Below are positions 1 to 7,743 of a stretch of DNA of 18,036 nucleotides, piece after piece (positions within the stretch are counted from its first letter, which is position 1; each line of letters starts with the position of its first letter). The DNA lies in NCBI GenBank assembly GCA_964478915.1, contig CAYZKG010000050.1, positions 1 to 18,036 of the forward strand. Direction: 5' to 3'. The position numbers and the translations under genes were made by a program. Origin of the DNA: CAYJUM01 sp964478915 (lineage in GTDB: Bacteria > Nitrospirota > Nitrospiria > Nitrospirales > Nitrospiraceae). The notes beneath the pieces are model-generated. The model saw only the letters and a list, made by a program, of their open reading frames with translations. It was not told where the DNA came from and did not search any database.

Positions 1-41
1 GGGGATTCCGCACCCTCCTCAGGGTGAGCCAGAGAATGTGG

Positions 42-116
42 CGTCCCCAACGGGATTTGAACCCGTGTTGCCGGCTTGAAAGGCCGGCGTCCTAGGCCAG
101 ACTAGACGATGGGGAC
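42..116 (-). tRNA. tRNA-Glu (anticodon UUC)
   Basis: Read on the minus strand, this folds as a cloverleaf. The 7-bp acceptor stem pairs GTCCCCA (116-110) with TGGGGAC (49-43). The anticodon stem CCGGC/GCCGG encloses the loop CTTTCAA, giving anticodon TTC. A T-arm carries GGGTTCAAATCCC. The discriminator is G at 42, and a genomically encoded CCA follows at 41-39. The body closely resembles bacterial tRNA-Glu. It lies downstream of and in the same orientation as the small secreted-protein gene at 236-640. A 6-bp hairpin at 11-26 follows it but has no T-tract. Confidence 0.95.
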
Positions 117-235
117 GGCCAGAGTTTCAGGAGCGGGAAGCGCCCGCGGTCCCTCTTTGTACAGGAACCCGCCTGGTAATTGCAAACAGGAACGGTGTCC
201 CGAGACGGTTAACGTCTAACGTCCGGCCGCTGCGG
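117..235. other. Intergenic spacer with AACGT-type micro-repeat
   Basis: No gene or convincing terminator is visible between the tRNA and the minus-strand secreted-protein gene. Positions 205-230 hold a short degenerate repeat (GGTTAACGTCTAACGT followed by CCGGCCGC). It reappears in related form at 685-725 on the other side of the 236-640 gene. Confidence 0.5.
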
Positions 236-640
236 TTAGAGACATGCGGGATCAGCGGCCGGGTCGCAGGTCAAGGGACCGATCACCGGAGGTCTCATAT
301 AGCGGGGCGCTGGGTCCTCGGCACCTATCCGATCGTTTAAGGGCGGCCCACCAGGCATTCCTGGTAGCCCTCGGCCAGCTGAAGGCGACAAATTGCCGGA
401 ACTTAAGCCTTGGGCAATGCCGGGCGTGGGGGCCGTTCCTGGTAGGGGTCCCGGCGTGGTCACTGCGCCGAGCGTGCCGGGAGCCAGCGGGCTCGGCAAC
501 AAGGGGAGTTGGGGCGCGACGGCCGGACTCTGTGTGGCTTGATTCTGTGCACCGGGCGGCGAGGGCGCCTGCGCCGCGCACGGGATCGCCAGGCTTCCTA
601 TCGCTCCCAGTATCAGCCCGAATACCAACCGCTTCTTCAT
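236..640 (-). CDS. Small secreted proline-rich protein, unknown function
   Basis: This 134-residue protein starts MKKRLVFGLILGAIGSLAIP. That is a typical Sec signal peptide with a Lys-Lys-Arg n-region, a hydrophobic core and probable cleavage after Ala-Gln-Ala near residue 25. The mature part is low in complexity and rich in Pro, Gly, Ala and Ser, so it is probably extended or disordered. It ends with two cysteines (CDPAADPAC). I do not recognise a family. The start is supported by a GAGG Shine-Dalgarno element about seven bases upstream of the ATG. Overlapping ORFs on both strands are of similar length, but only this frame has a signal peptide and a ribosome binding site. It is divergent from the multicopper oxidase gene, so the two share the 641-886 upstream region. 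Confidence 0.65.
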   Translation of the reverse strand: MKKRLVFGLILGAIGSLAIPCAAQAPSPPGAQNQATQSPAVAPQLPLLPSPLAPGTLGAVTTPGPLPGTAPTPGIAQGLSSGNLSPSAGRGLPGMPGGPPLNDRIGAEDPAPRYMRPPVIGPLTCDPAADPACL

Positions 641-684
641 ATCTTCCCTCGGGCCCCGCGCCCCGAGCCTCGGGCCCGTTCGGT

Positions 685-733
685 CGGTTAACGAACAACG
701 TGTAACGTATCACGTCCGGCCGCGCAAGCGGCC
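685..733. repeat. AACGT micro-repeat plus GNRA-loop hairpin
   Basis: Positions 685-716 carry a degenerate run of AACGT units (GGTTAACGAACAACG, then TGTAACGTATCACGT). They are followed at 718-733 by a perfect 6-bp hairpin, GGCCGC-GCAA-GCGGCC, with a GCAA tetraloop. The left part resembles 205-230, so related copies flank the 236-640 gene in the same orientation. The hairpin has no T-run and does not look like a terminator. Confidence 0.45.
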
Positions 734-754
734 AGGAACGTCAAAATTCCCCGA

Positions 755-784
755 TTGACAGACCCCGACGGACTTCTTTAAAGT
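755..784 (+). promoter_or_regulatory. Putative sigma-70 promoter for the multicopper oxidase
   Basis: A perfect -35 hexamer, TTGACA, lies at 755-760. After an 18-nt spacer comes TAAAGT at 779-784, which matches 4 of 6 positions of TATAAT. This would give a leader of roughly 95 nt before the ATG at 887. The -10 is weak, so the call rests mainly on the -35 and on position. Confidence 0.45.
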
Positions 785-886
785 ACTGAGGTTATCGCCG
801 CTATCGGGGAGTTCTGTCCAGTCGTTGAGTAAGGTCCGTAAGCCAGCAATCTCAATTCCCATCGTCTCATTCAAGGAGGCCGGTCC

Positions 887-3800
887 ATGTACCACACCAG
901 ATTTTCTCCGCATCCATTTAATGCCCTCATGGGGTTGATGGCCTTGGGAGCTTTACTGTGGTTCCCCCTGCCTGTCTCGGCGGAGTCGTCCTCGCACACG
1001 AGCCATGCCGCACAGCCCACCACCATGTCGCATGCGTCGCCGGCTTGGGCCGAGCGGCTCAAGGGGCAGACCATCGTCGAAGATGCGATGGCCGGGCGAC
1101 CGGAGCGCGCCGCGATGGTCCAGATGCAGCACGAGCGCATCATGGAGCAGATGCAGCAGGACCTCCAGAGCCAGACCCAAACCCCGAACGGCGGCTTCTA
1201 CAACAATATGTCCATGATGCACCAGTACGGGGCCGGCGGGCAGGATTACCTGCTCGTGTCGGACCCCCGCATGGAGCCGGTCGCGGCCCCGGGAGGCCGG
1301 TGTCCCGCCACCGCGCCGGTGAAGCATTACGACATTTCGGCGATCAACGTCGAGATCTCGATCAATCAGTGGCTGGACTTCTACCCCGGCTACATGTACG
1401 TGCTGACCGAGAACATTGATAAGGTCCGGGAAGAGGAGGCCAAGAACAAGGCGGCGCGGGACAAGGAGGGCTATGATCCCGGGGGTGTGGCCAACGGCCT
1501 TCAGGGCCAATGGATCCAGCCGTTGGTGATCCGCGGGAATCAGGGCGACTGCGTCAAGATCACGCTGCAGAACAAGCTCGAGGGCGGCGAAGAGGTGAGC
1601 CTGCACATCCACGGCTCGAGCATGGTGATCAGTGCCACCGGCAAGCCTGCCACGACCACCAACCCCGACTCCATCGTCCTACAGGGCAAGAGCGTGGAGA
1701 TGGAGTGGTACATCCGGCCCAGCATCCAGGAGGGCGGCCGGCAGTTCCACAGCTACAGCAACGATCGCGAGCTGACGGTGATGGGCCTGTTCGGGACCTT
1801 CGTGGTCGAGCCCAAGGGCTCGCAGTACCTCGACCCGCTGGGCACCGGCGACCCCACCCCGATGAAGAGCGGCTGGCAGGCGATCATCAAGAACGGCACC
1901 GGCCCGGACTTCCGGGAATTCGTCATCATCTACCACGAGGTGGGCGATGAGGCGTTCCGGCCGGTGAACAAGAAGGGAGACTTCCTGCCCCAGCGCGATC
2001 CGCTGACCGATGCGTATCGGCCCGGCGGCCGCGCGCTGAACTACCGCAGCGAGCCGTTCGGCATCAACAACATGCATGTGCAGCACGAGTACTTCGGGTT
2101 CGAGGACGAGTCGATGGGGTACAGCTCGTACACCTTCGGCGACGCCCCCACGACGATTCCGCGCTCCTACATGGGCGATCCGGCCAAGTTCCGGCTGGTG
2201 CACGGCGGGTCGGAAGTGTTCCATTCCCATCACCCGCACGGCGGCTCGATCCGGTGGCCGCGGAGCCCGCGGGCCATTGACGAGATGCCGCTGTGGCACA
2301 CCGCCAAGGACGGCCCGGTGAAGTATCCGGTGATCCGTACCAAGACGGACCGCGTGGATGTGGAAGTGATCGGGCCGTCGGAAGCGCTGGACCTGGAAAC
2401 GGAGTGCGGCTCCGGGCTGTGCCAGCAGTTGGCCGGCGACTTCCTGTTCCACTGCCACGTGGCGCATCACTATGTGGCCGGCATGTGGGGGTACTGGCGG
2501 GTCTATAACACGCTGCAGGTCAGCGAGTACCGGAACGACGTGATGCCGGACCTGCGCGAGCTGCCGGATCGCAAGGGCCGCATGAAGGCGGGCGTCACGT
2601 CCGACAAGCTCGTCGGCACGAACGTGGACTGGTTCGGCAAGACCTTCCAGATCGTGGAGAAGGGGAAGACGAACTGGAAGGCCACCCCGGCGGTGGTCAC
2701 GATCAAGGACTGGGTGGAGATGCAGCTGCCGACCCAGGGGAAGCCGGGCCACAAGGATGACGAGAAAGGCCAGGTCGTCAGCTACGACGCGACCGTGCTG
2801 GACTGGGCCTGGGACGGCAACCGGGCGATGAGCGAGAAGGAAAGCACGATCGACAATCCCAAGTACAAGTCCGCCACCCCGGGCAAGCGGCGGCCGATCC
2901 TGTTCGAGCCGACCACCGGCAAGGTGGCATGGCCGCACCTGACGCCCCACTTCGGGAAGCGGGTGATGTTCTCCCCGAACCACGTGGGCGCGCCGTGGCT
3001 GGACATGATCCATCAGGACGAGAACGGCGAGCGGACGACGGAGCAGGCGCTCCCCGGCGAGAACGGGCGCTGGAGCATGTGCCCGGAGAACGCCGGCCGC
3101 AAGTACTACAACGTCCACTTCATCAAGCTGCCGATCAAGATCGCCAAGGCCCAGGGCAAGGAGCCGCCGGTGGTGGACCCGAACGGGTTGATCTTTGTCC
3201 TCCACGAGGAGGAGGCGGCGATCCGGGCGAACGACGATCTGAAGTATCCGCTGGTGGTCCGGGCCAACATTTATGATTGCGTGGACTGGACGCTGACCAG
3301 CGAGTGGGAGGACGACGACTACACGAACTTCCAGTCCTCCAAGATCAACACGCACTTCCACTTCTTCCAGTTCGACAACCAGTCGTCGGACGGCGTGATC
3401 ACCGGCATGTCCTACGAGCAGTCGGTGCGGCCGTTCACGATGCTGTCGAAGAAGACGAACAAGGGGCTACCGGCGCCGATGAACTCGATGCTGACCGCGG
3501 CGGCCAAGAAGGGGGCGCGGAGCATCACGGTGAAGAACGCGGCCCAGTACCACGTGAACACCGAGCTGCTGGTGGGAGCCGATAACGTGAAGGGGAACGA
3601 GGTGGCCCGGATCAAGGAGATCAAGGGCAACACCATCACCCTGCAGCGGCCGCTCAAGTACGACCATCCGGCCAACGACATCGTGACGGTGGAGTTCGTC
3701 CGGCAACGGTTCTGGGTGGACTCGGACGTGGGCACGGTCTTCTGGCATGACCATGCCTTCGGGGCGACCACCTGGCCGCACGGCGGGTTTGGCACGATGA

Positions 3801-5746
3801 TCGCCGAGCCGGTGGGCTCGACCTATCACGATCCGAAGACCGGCAAGGAGATCCGGAGCGGCCCGGTGGCCGACATCCGGACGGTCGAACCGGTGGGCTA
3901 CGGGGTGAACGGCAGCTTCCGCGAATTGATGGTGCAGGTGCACGACACCGTGCCGCACACCGTCAACATCGTGACCATGGGGAATCCGCCCGGCCAGCCG
4001 GTGGAGGTGGCGCTGGAGGCGGGGAAGACTGTGTCGTTCATGATGCCGGAGAAGATCTACATGACGCCCATGCCGTTCCTGAACGGCGGGACGCACACGA
4101 CCGGGAGCGGGTTGAACTTCCGGGCCGGGCCCATCGCGCAACGCTTGGCGACGAACCCGGAGGCGTCCCAGATCTTCAACAGCGCCATCCACGGGGACCC
4201 CTATACGCCGCTGCTGCGGGCGTATGTCGGGGATACCATGGTGTTCCGGCTGCTGCATACGCTCATGAACGAGACGATGACCTGGACGATCTCCGGCCAT
4301 ACGTTCCTGACCGAGCGGTATGCGGGGGACGCCAACCGGAAGAACTCGATCCACATCGGCATCGCGGAGCGCTACGACCTGGTGGTGCCGAAAGCCGGCG
4401 GGCCGCGATTGCAGGCCGGGGATTACATCCACTTCAACGGTCGGTCCTCGAAATTCTCCGAGGGCGCCTGGGGCATCCTCCGGGTGCTGGACAAGGAGGT
4501 GCCGGATCTGAAGAAGCTCCCGGCGGGCTATACGGGCCGCAACGAGATCCCCAAGGGTCAGCCGGTCTGTCCGGAAGGGGTGCCGGTGAAGAGCTTCAAT
4601 GTGGTGGCCATGGACCATCCGTCCATGAAGTTCAACCCGAAGGCCCCGGAGGCCATCGAGGTGGACTTCGAGCGGAAGATCCAGGTGGCCAACCCCGACG
4701 CGAAGATCTACACGCTGGAGGAGGAGGTGTCCAAGGTGGCCACCGGCCTCACACCCATGCCGCTCACGCTTCGCGCCAACGTCGGGGACTGCATCAAGGT
4801 GAATCTCAAGAACAAGATGAAGCAGAGCCGCGCGTCGTTCTCGGCGATCTCGCTGGCGTTCGATCCCAAGGACTCTCTGGGCGCGAACGTGGGGAACAAT
4901 CCGGGCGATCAGACGATCGGCCCGGGCGAGAGCCGGACGTACACCTATTACGCGGACCCGTTCATCGGCGAGATCTCCTCGCTGGTGTGGGATTGGGGCA
5001 ACGTGATGCTCAATCCGCGGAACGGGCTGTTCGGCGCGCTCATCGTCGGCCCGAAGGGCTCCAAGTACCGGGACCCGAAGACCGGCGACGACATCTCCCT
5101 GAAGAACAGCTGGGTGGCCGATGTGATCGTGGATCGGACAGTGCCCGGCAACGAGAACCGGATGAATTACCGGGATGCCGCGCTGTTCTTCCAGGATGAA
5201 GACAACATCATCGGCACCAGCTTCATGCCGTACGTGCAGAACGTGGCCGGCCTGACCGGCGTGAACTACCGGTCGGAGCCGTACAAATACCGGGAAGAGG
5301 TCGGCTGCTCGCTGGGCAAGATGTTCCAGCCCTGCGTGGCCGACAAGCCGGAGGACCCGGTGACGCCGATCGTCGAGGCGCACGCCGGCGATCCGGTCCG
5401 GATCCACGTCTTCGGCGCGAGCAACGAGCAGAATCAGATGTTCAGCGTCGAGAAGCACGAGTGGCCGATCGAGCCGTTCATGCGGGGAGCCGACCAGATC
5501 AGCGTGGTCGAATTCTCCGGCTCGGAAGTGATCGACGTGTTCATCAGGTCCGCGGGCGGACCGGCACATCTGACCGGCGATTACGTCTGGAGCAATCAAC
5601 GGTTGCCCTATTCGCAATCGGGGCAGTGGGGCTATTTCCGGGTCCTGCCGACCGGGGATCAGCGGCTGCTGCCGCTGGCCGGCGCAGCCGCCGGCGTAAA
5701 GAAGGCCGAGTCCGAGCCGCAAGCGGTACCCGTTGCGACAAGGTAA
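887..5746 (+). CDS. Giant exported multicopper oxidase, MofA/MnxG-like (putative metal/manganese oxidase)
   Basis: This 1619-residue protein has a signal peptide (about 1-32, ending VSA|ES) and is presumably periplasmic or outer-surface. An AAGGAGG element sits 8 nt before the ATG. The copper ligands are all present. HxxHxH at H446/H449/H451 is followed by HCHxxxHxxxxM at 522-533 (C523, H528 and M533 as type-1 ligands). HxH follows at H823/H825 in THFHFFQFD, and HDH at H954/H956. The order is thus C-D-A-B rather than the usual A-B-C-D. Repeated tails such as GLFGTFVVEPKGSQY (301-315), GGFGTMIAEPVGSTY (966-980) and GLFGALIVGPKGSKY (1380-1394) show three related two-domain units. Units 1 and 3 have degenerate A/B sites. 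Size and layout match the large putative Mn(II) oxidases MofA (about 1660 residues) and MnxG. The family assignment is confident, but the substrate is inferred. A perfect terminator follows, so it appears monocistronic. Confidence 0.9.
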   Translation: MYHTRFSPHPFNALMGLMALGALLWFPLPVSAESSSHTSHAAQPTTMSHASPAWAERLKGQTIVEDAMAGRPERAAMVQMQHERIMEQMQQDLQSQTQTPNGGFYNNMSMMHQYGAGGQDYLLVSDPRMEPVAAPGGRCPATAPVKHYDISAINVEISINQWLDFYPGYMYVLTENIDKVREEEAKNKAARDKEGYDPGGVANGLQGQWIQPLVIRGNQGDCVKITLQNKLEGGEEVSLHIHGSSMVISATGKPATTTNPDSIVLQGKSVEMEWYIRPSIQEGGRQFHSYSNDRELTVMGLFGTFVVEPKGSQYLDPLGTGDPTPMKSGWQAIIKNGTGPDFREFVIIYHEVGDEAFRPVNKKGDFLPQRDPLTDAYRPGGRALNYRSEPFGINNMHVQHEYFGFEDESMGYSSYTFGDAPTTIPRSYMGDPAKFRLVHGGSEVFHSHHPHGGSIRWPRSPRAIDEMPLWHTAKDGPVKYPVIRTKTDRVDVEVIGPSEALDLETECGSGLCQQLAGDFLFHCHVAHHYVAGMWGYWRVYNTLQVSEYRNDVMPDLRELPDRKGRMKAGVTSDKLVGTNVDWFGKTFQIVEKGKTNWKATPAVVTIKDWVEMQLPTQGKPGHKDDEKGQVVSYDATVLDWAWDGNRAMSEKESTIDNPKYKSATPGKRRPILFEPTTGKVAWPHLTPHFGKRVMFSPNHVGAPWLDMIHQDENGERTTEQALPGENGRWSMCPENAGRKYYNVHFIKLPIKIAKAQGKEPPVVDPNGLIFVLHEEEAAIRANDDLKYPLVVRANIYDCVDWTLTSEWEDDDYTNFQSSKINTHFHFFQFDNQSSDGVITGMSYEQSVRPFTMLSKKTNKGLPAPMNSMLTAAAKKGARSITVKNAAQYHVNTELLVGADNVKGNEVARIKEIKGNTITLQRPLKYDHPANDIVTVEFVRQRFWVDSDVGTVFWHDHAFGATTWPHGGFGTMIAEPVGSTYHDPKTGKEIRSGPVADIRTVEPVGYGVNGSFRELMVQVHDTVPHTVNIVTMGNPPGQPVEVALEAGKTVSFMMPEKIYMTPMPFLNGGTHTTGSGLNFRAGPIAQRLATNPEASQIFNSAIHGDPYTPLLRAYVGDTMVFRLLHTLMNETMTWTISGHTFLTERYAGDANRKNSIHIGIAERYDLVVPKAGGPRLQAGDYIHFNGRSSKFSEGAWGILRVLDKEVPDLKKLPAGYTGRNEIPKGQPVCPEGVPVKSFNVVAMDHPSMKFNPKAPEAIEVDFERKIQVANPDAKIYTLEEEVSKVATGLTPMPLTLRANVGDCIKVNLKNKMKQSRASFSAISLAFDPKDSLGANVGNNPGDQTIGPGESRTYTYYADPFIGEISSLVWDWGNVMLNPRNGLFGALIVGPKGSKYRDPKTGDDISLKNSWVADVIVDRTVPGNENRMNYRDAALFFQDEDNIIGTSFMPYVQNVAGLTGVNYRSEPYKYREEVGCSLGKMFQPCVADKPEDPVTPIVEAHAGDPVRIHVFGASNEQNQMFSVEKHEWPIEPFMRGADQISVVEFSGSEVIDVFIRSAGGPAHLTGDYVWSNQRLPYSQSGQWGYFRVLPTGDQRLLPLAGAAAGVKKAESEPQAVPVATR

Positions 5747-5812
5747 AAGGGTAAGGGTAAAAGTTCCGGCGTAAGCGCACCTTTTACCTTTGAACTTTTC
5801 ACTTTTAACTTG
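5740..5812. repeat. AAAAGGT-type micro-repeats forming an 11-bp inverted repeat
   Basis: The stop codon of the multicopper oxidase lies inside a purine-rich run, AAGGTAAAAGG (5740-5750). This is an exact inverted repeat of CCTTTTACCTT (5780-5790). Further related units, GGGTAAAAGTT (5755-5765) and AACTTTTCACTTTTAACTT (5793-5811), are near-complements of one another. The region can therefore fold in more than one way just upstream of the terminator at 5827. Confidence 0.6.
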
Positions 5813-5826
5813 TGCATTGAAGATGA

Positions 5827-5856
5827 GGGGGAGCCGCCGTGGCTCCCCCTTTTTTT
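5827..5856 (+). terminator. Rho-independent terminator
   Basis: A perfect 9-bp stem, GGGGGAGCC (5827-5835) with GGCTCCCCC (5841-5849), closes a 5-nt loop and is followed by seven T residues (5850-5856). It ends the multicopper oxidase transcript. The Shine-Dalgarno GGAG of the next gene begins at 5857, directly after the T-tract. Confidence 0.9.
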
Positions 5857-5866
5857 GGAGACTTTC

Positions 5867-6793
5867 ATGCAGCAGAGATCAAAAGTTCTTATAGGCTTGC
5901 TGGCATTCGGTTGGGTTGTGTTGCTCCAGCTCTCGCCGGCGCGGGGGTATGACGAGATCGCCGTCTCAGACGGAGGGACGATCACCGGCAAGGTGATCAT
6001 GACGGGCGGCAAGCCCACCCCGAAAGCGTTCACGCTCGTCACGTTTCCGGACCCGGTGTACTGCGGCCGGATCTCCACCGGCACCGGGTGGCGGCTGCTT
6101 GAAGAGTTCAAGTTCGGGCCTGACCGGGGTCTGAAAGACGTGGTCGTGATGCTCACTGACGTGTCCAAGGGCAAACCGTTCAAGTTTGCTCCACCCACCA
6201 TCGAAGCGCGGGACTGCCGCTTCCTGCCGTTCGTGACGGTGGTGCGGGATAAGAACGAGGTGGTGGTGGTGAACATGGATCCGGTGATGCACGACATTCA
6301 GGCCTATGAGACGTCGCATCTGGGTCCGCGGGTCCTGTTCAATATGCCGCTGCCGATGAACCCGCACCACAAGAAGAACGTCGGGCCGGAGAGCCACGAG
6401 CACCTGCCCGGTCAGCCGATGAAGGAGACCATCAACCTGACGAAGGGGCGTCGCATCTTCGTCATGCAGTGCGGGTTTCATGCGTACATGGAGAGCTGGG
6501 CCATGGCTGTCGAGAACCCGTACTACGCCGTCACGGACAAGGACGGCAACTTCAGCCTTCCGGACGTGCCGCCCGGCGAGTACACCCTGATGGCGTGGCA
6601 TCCGCAGGCCGGGGCACCCTTGGAGCGCCGCGTCGTCGTCGGTCACAAGCAGACCGTGACGGCCCCGTTCGAGTTCAAAGCGCCGACGGGCCGGCGGAGT
6701 CCCCACGAAATGGTCGAGAACCCGCATTATGGCTTGGAAGCCCTCGGCAAGCGCCTTGACATTGTGCCGACGCTGGAACTACAAGTCCCGTGA
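5867..6793 (+). CDS. Exported cupredoxin-like protein with C-terminal carboxypeptidase-regulatory-like domain (paralogue 1)
   Basis: This 308-residue protein has a signal peptide of about 27 residues ending ARG-Y. An N-terminal beta segment (GGTITGKVIMTGG, 36-48) looks transthyretin/CarboxypepD_reg-like. The core has VVNMDPVMHDIQAYE with H142, then QCGFHAYM with C202, H205 and M208. The pattern His...Cys-x2-His-x2-Met is that of a type-1 copper site with amicyanin spacing, so I predict a periplasmic blue-copper-like protein. A C-terminal segment, DGNFSLPDVPPGEYTLMAWHP (226-246), is a typical CarboxypepD_reg/peptidase-associated motif. The start at 5867 is chosen over an upstream ATG at 5810 because that frame would read through the terminator stem and lacks a signal peptide. 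GGAG lies 6 nt before 5867. It overlaps the next gene by 4 nt. Electron carriage for the neighbouring oxidase is inferred. Confidence 0.8.
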   Translation: MQQRSKVLIGLLAFGWVVLLQLSPARGYDEIAVSDGGTITGKVIMTGGKPTPKAFTLVTFPDPVYCGRISTGTGWRLLEEFKFGPDRGLKDVVVMLTDVSKGKPFKFAPPTIEARDCRFLPFVTVVRDKNEVVVVNMDPVMHDIQAYETSHLGPRVLFNMPLPMNPHHKKNVGPESHEHLPGQPMKETINLTKGRRIFVMQCGFHAYMESWAMAVENPYYAVTDKDGNFSLPDVPPGEYTLMAWHPQAGAPLERRVVVGHKQTVTAPFEFKAPTGRRSPHEMVENPHYGLEALGKRLDIVPTLELQVP

Positions 6794-7743
6794 ACAGAAC
6801 TTCTCACTCCTTACTCCTCACTGCCGTCGTGGCGGGCGTCATCGCCATCGTCACGTCAGCGGCCATTGCCCGGATCGCGTCGGCGCCCATGCCCTATGGA
6901 GTCGTCGAGGTTCGCGATGGCGGAGTGATCGCCGGGACGGTGACGCTCGATGGGCCGCCTCCGGAGCCCAAGGGCTTCAATCTCGTCACGTTTCCGGATC
7001 CGGAATACTGCGGGCGGATTTCTGACGGCCATGGCTGGCGGCTCCTTCGCGACTTTGTCGTGGATCCTGACACCGGCGGCCTCAAGGATGTGCTCGTCAT
7101 GCTGGATGGCGTCCAGGCCGGGAAGCCTTTTGAGGTGTCGATTCCTCGCGTGGAGGCCCGCGATTGCCAATTCCTGCCGTACGTGACGGTGGTGCGTGAC
7201 GGGCATGGCGTGGAGGTCGTGAACATGGATCCGGTCATGCACGACGTCCAGGCGTACGAGACCTCCATCGAGCTGGGCGCGAGGGTCCTGTTCAATTCCC
7301 CGTTGCCCATGAATCATTATCACAAGCGCGGAGACCTCCATGCCCATCACCGGCACCTGCCTGGCGAATCCATGCTGGAGCGCATCAAGCTGAGCAAGGG
7401 CCGGCAGATCTTCCTCATGCAATGCGGGTTTCATGCGTACATGGAGAGCTGGGCGTTCGCGGTGTCCAACCCGTACTATGCCGTTACCGATCGCTCCGGT
7501 TCGTTCACCATCGCGAACGTCCCGCCCGGCACATACCGCCTGGTGGCGTGGCATCCGCAGAGCGGGCCGCCGCCGCCGCGGCGGGTGGTTGTGGAGGCCG
7601 GCAGCCGCACGGCGGTGAGCCTGTCGCTTCGCGCGCCCCAGGGACGCCGCTCCGCCTACCAGGTCGTGAAGAATCCTCGGTTCGGGCAGGGGATTCTCGG
7701 CCGGCCCCTCGAGATCATTCCGCTCGTTGAACAGCAGCACTAG
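6790..7743 (+). CDS. Exported cupredoxin-like protein with C-terminal carboxypeptidase-regulatory-like domain (paralogue 2)
   Basis: This 317-residue tandem paralogue of the preceding gene starts with GTG inside the upstream stop (GTGA, 4-nt overlap), which suggests translational coupling. A hydrophobic N-terminus (about 8-31) is a signal peptide or anchor. The same blocks follow in the same order: FPDPEYCGRIS (68-78), DCQFLPYVTVVRDG (125-138), VVNMDPVMHDVQAYE with H151, QCGFHAYMESW with C212/H215/M218, and a C-terminal DRSGSFTIANVPPGTYRLVA motif (234-253). All four putative type-1 copper ligands are conserved. A His-rich loop, HYHKRGDLHAHHRH (176-189), may also bind metal. DNA around the Cys-His-Met motif is identical over 32 nt (6470-6501 and 7423-7454), which indicates strong constraint, recent duplication or gene conversion. 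Exact function is unknown. Confidence 0.8.
   Translation: MNRTSHSLLLTAVVAGVIAIVTSAAIARIASAPMPYGVVEVRDGGVIAGTVTLDGPPPEPKGFNLVTFPDPEYCGRISDGHGWRLLRDFVVDPDTGGLKDVLVMLDGVQAGKPFEVSIPRVEARDCQFLPYVTVVRDGHGVEVVNMDPVMHDVQAYETSIELGARVLFNSPLPMNHYHKRGDLHAHHRHLPGESMLERIKLSKGRQIFLMQCGFHAYMESWAFAVSNPYYAVTDRSGSFTIANVPPGTYRLVAWHPQSGPPPPRRVVVEAGSRTAVSLSLRAPQGRRSAYQVVKNPRFGQGILGRPLEIIPLVEQQH

Noticed and set aside
11..26. CACCCT/AGGGTG hairpin downstream of the tRNA
   Set aside because: It has only a 6-bp stem and no T-tract on the minus strand, which is not enough to call a terminator.
1679..5722. Long minus-strand open frames opposite the multicopper oxidase (560 and 751 residues)
   Set aside because: They are antisense shadows caused by high GC at third codon positions. 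They are rich in His, Arg, Pro and Leu with no recognisable domain, signal or ribosome binding site, while the plus strand has complete copper motifs.
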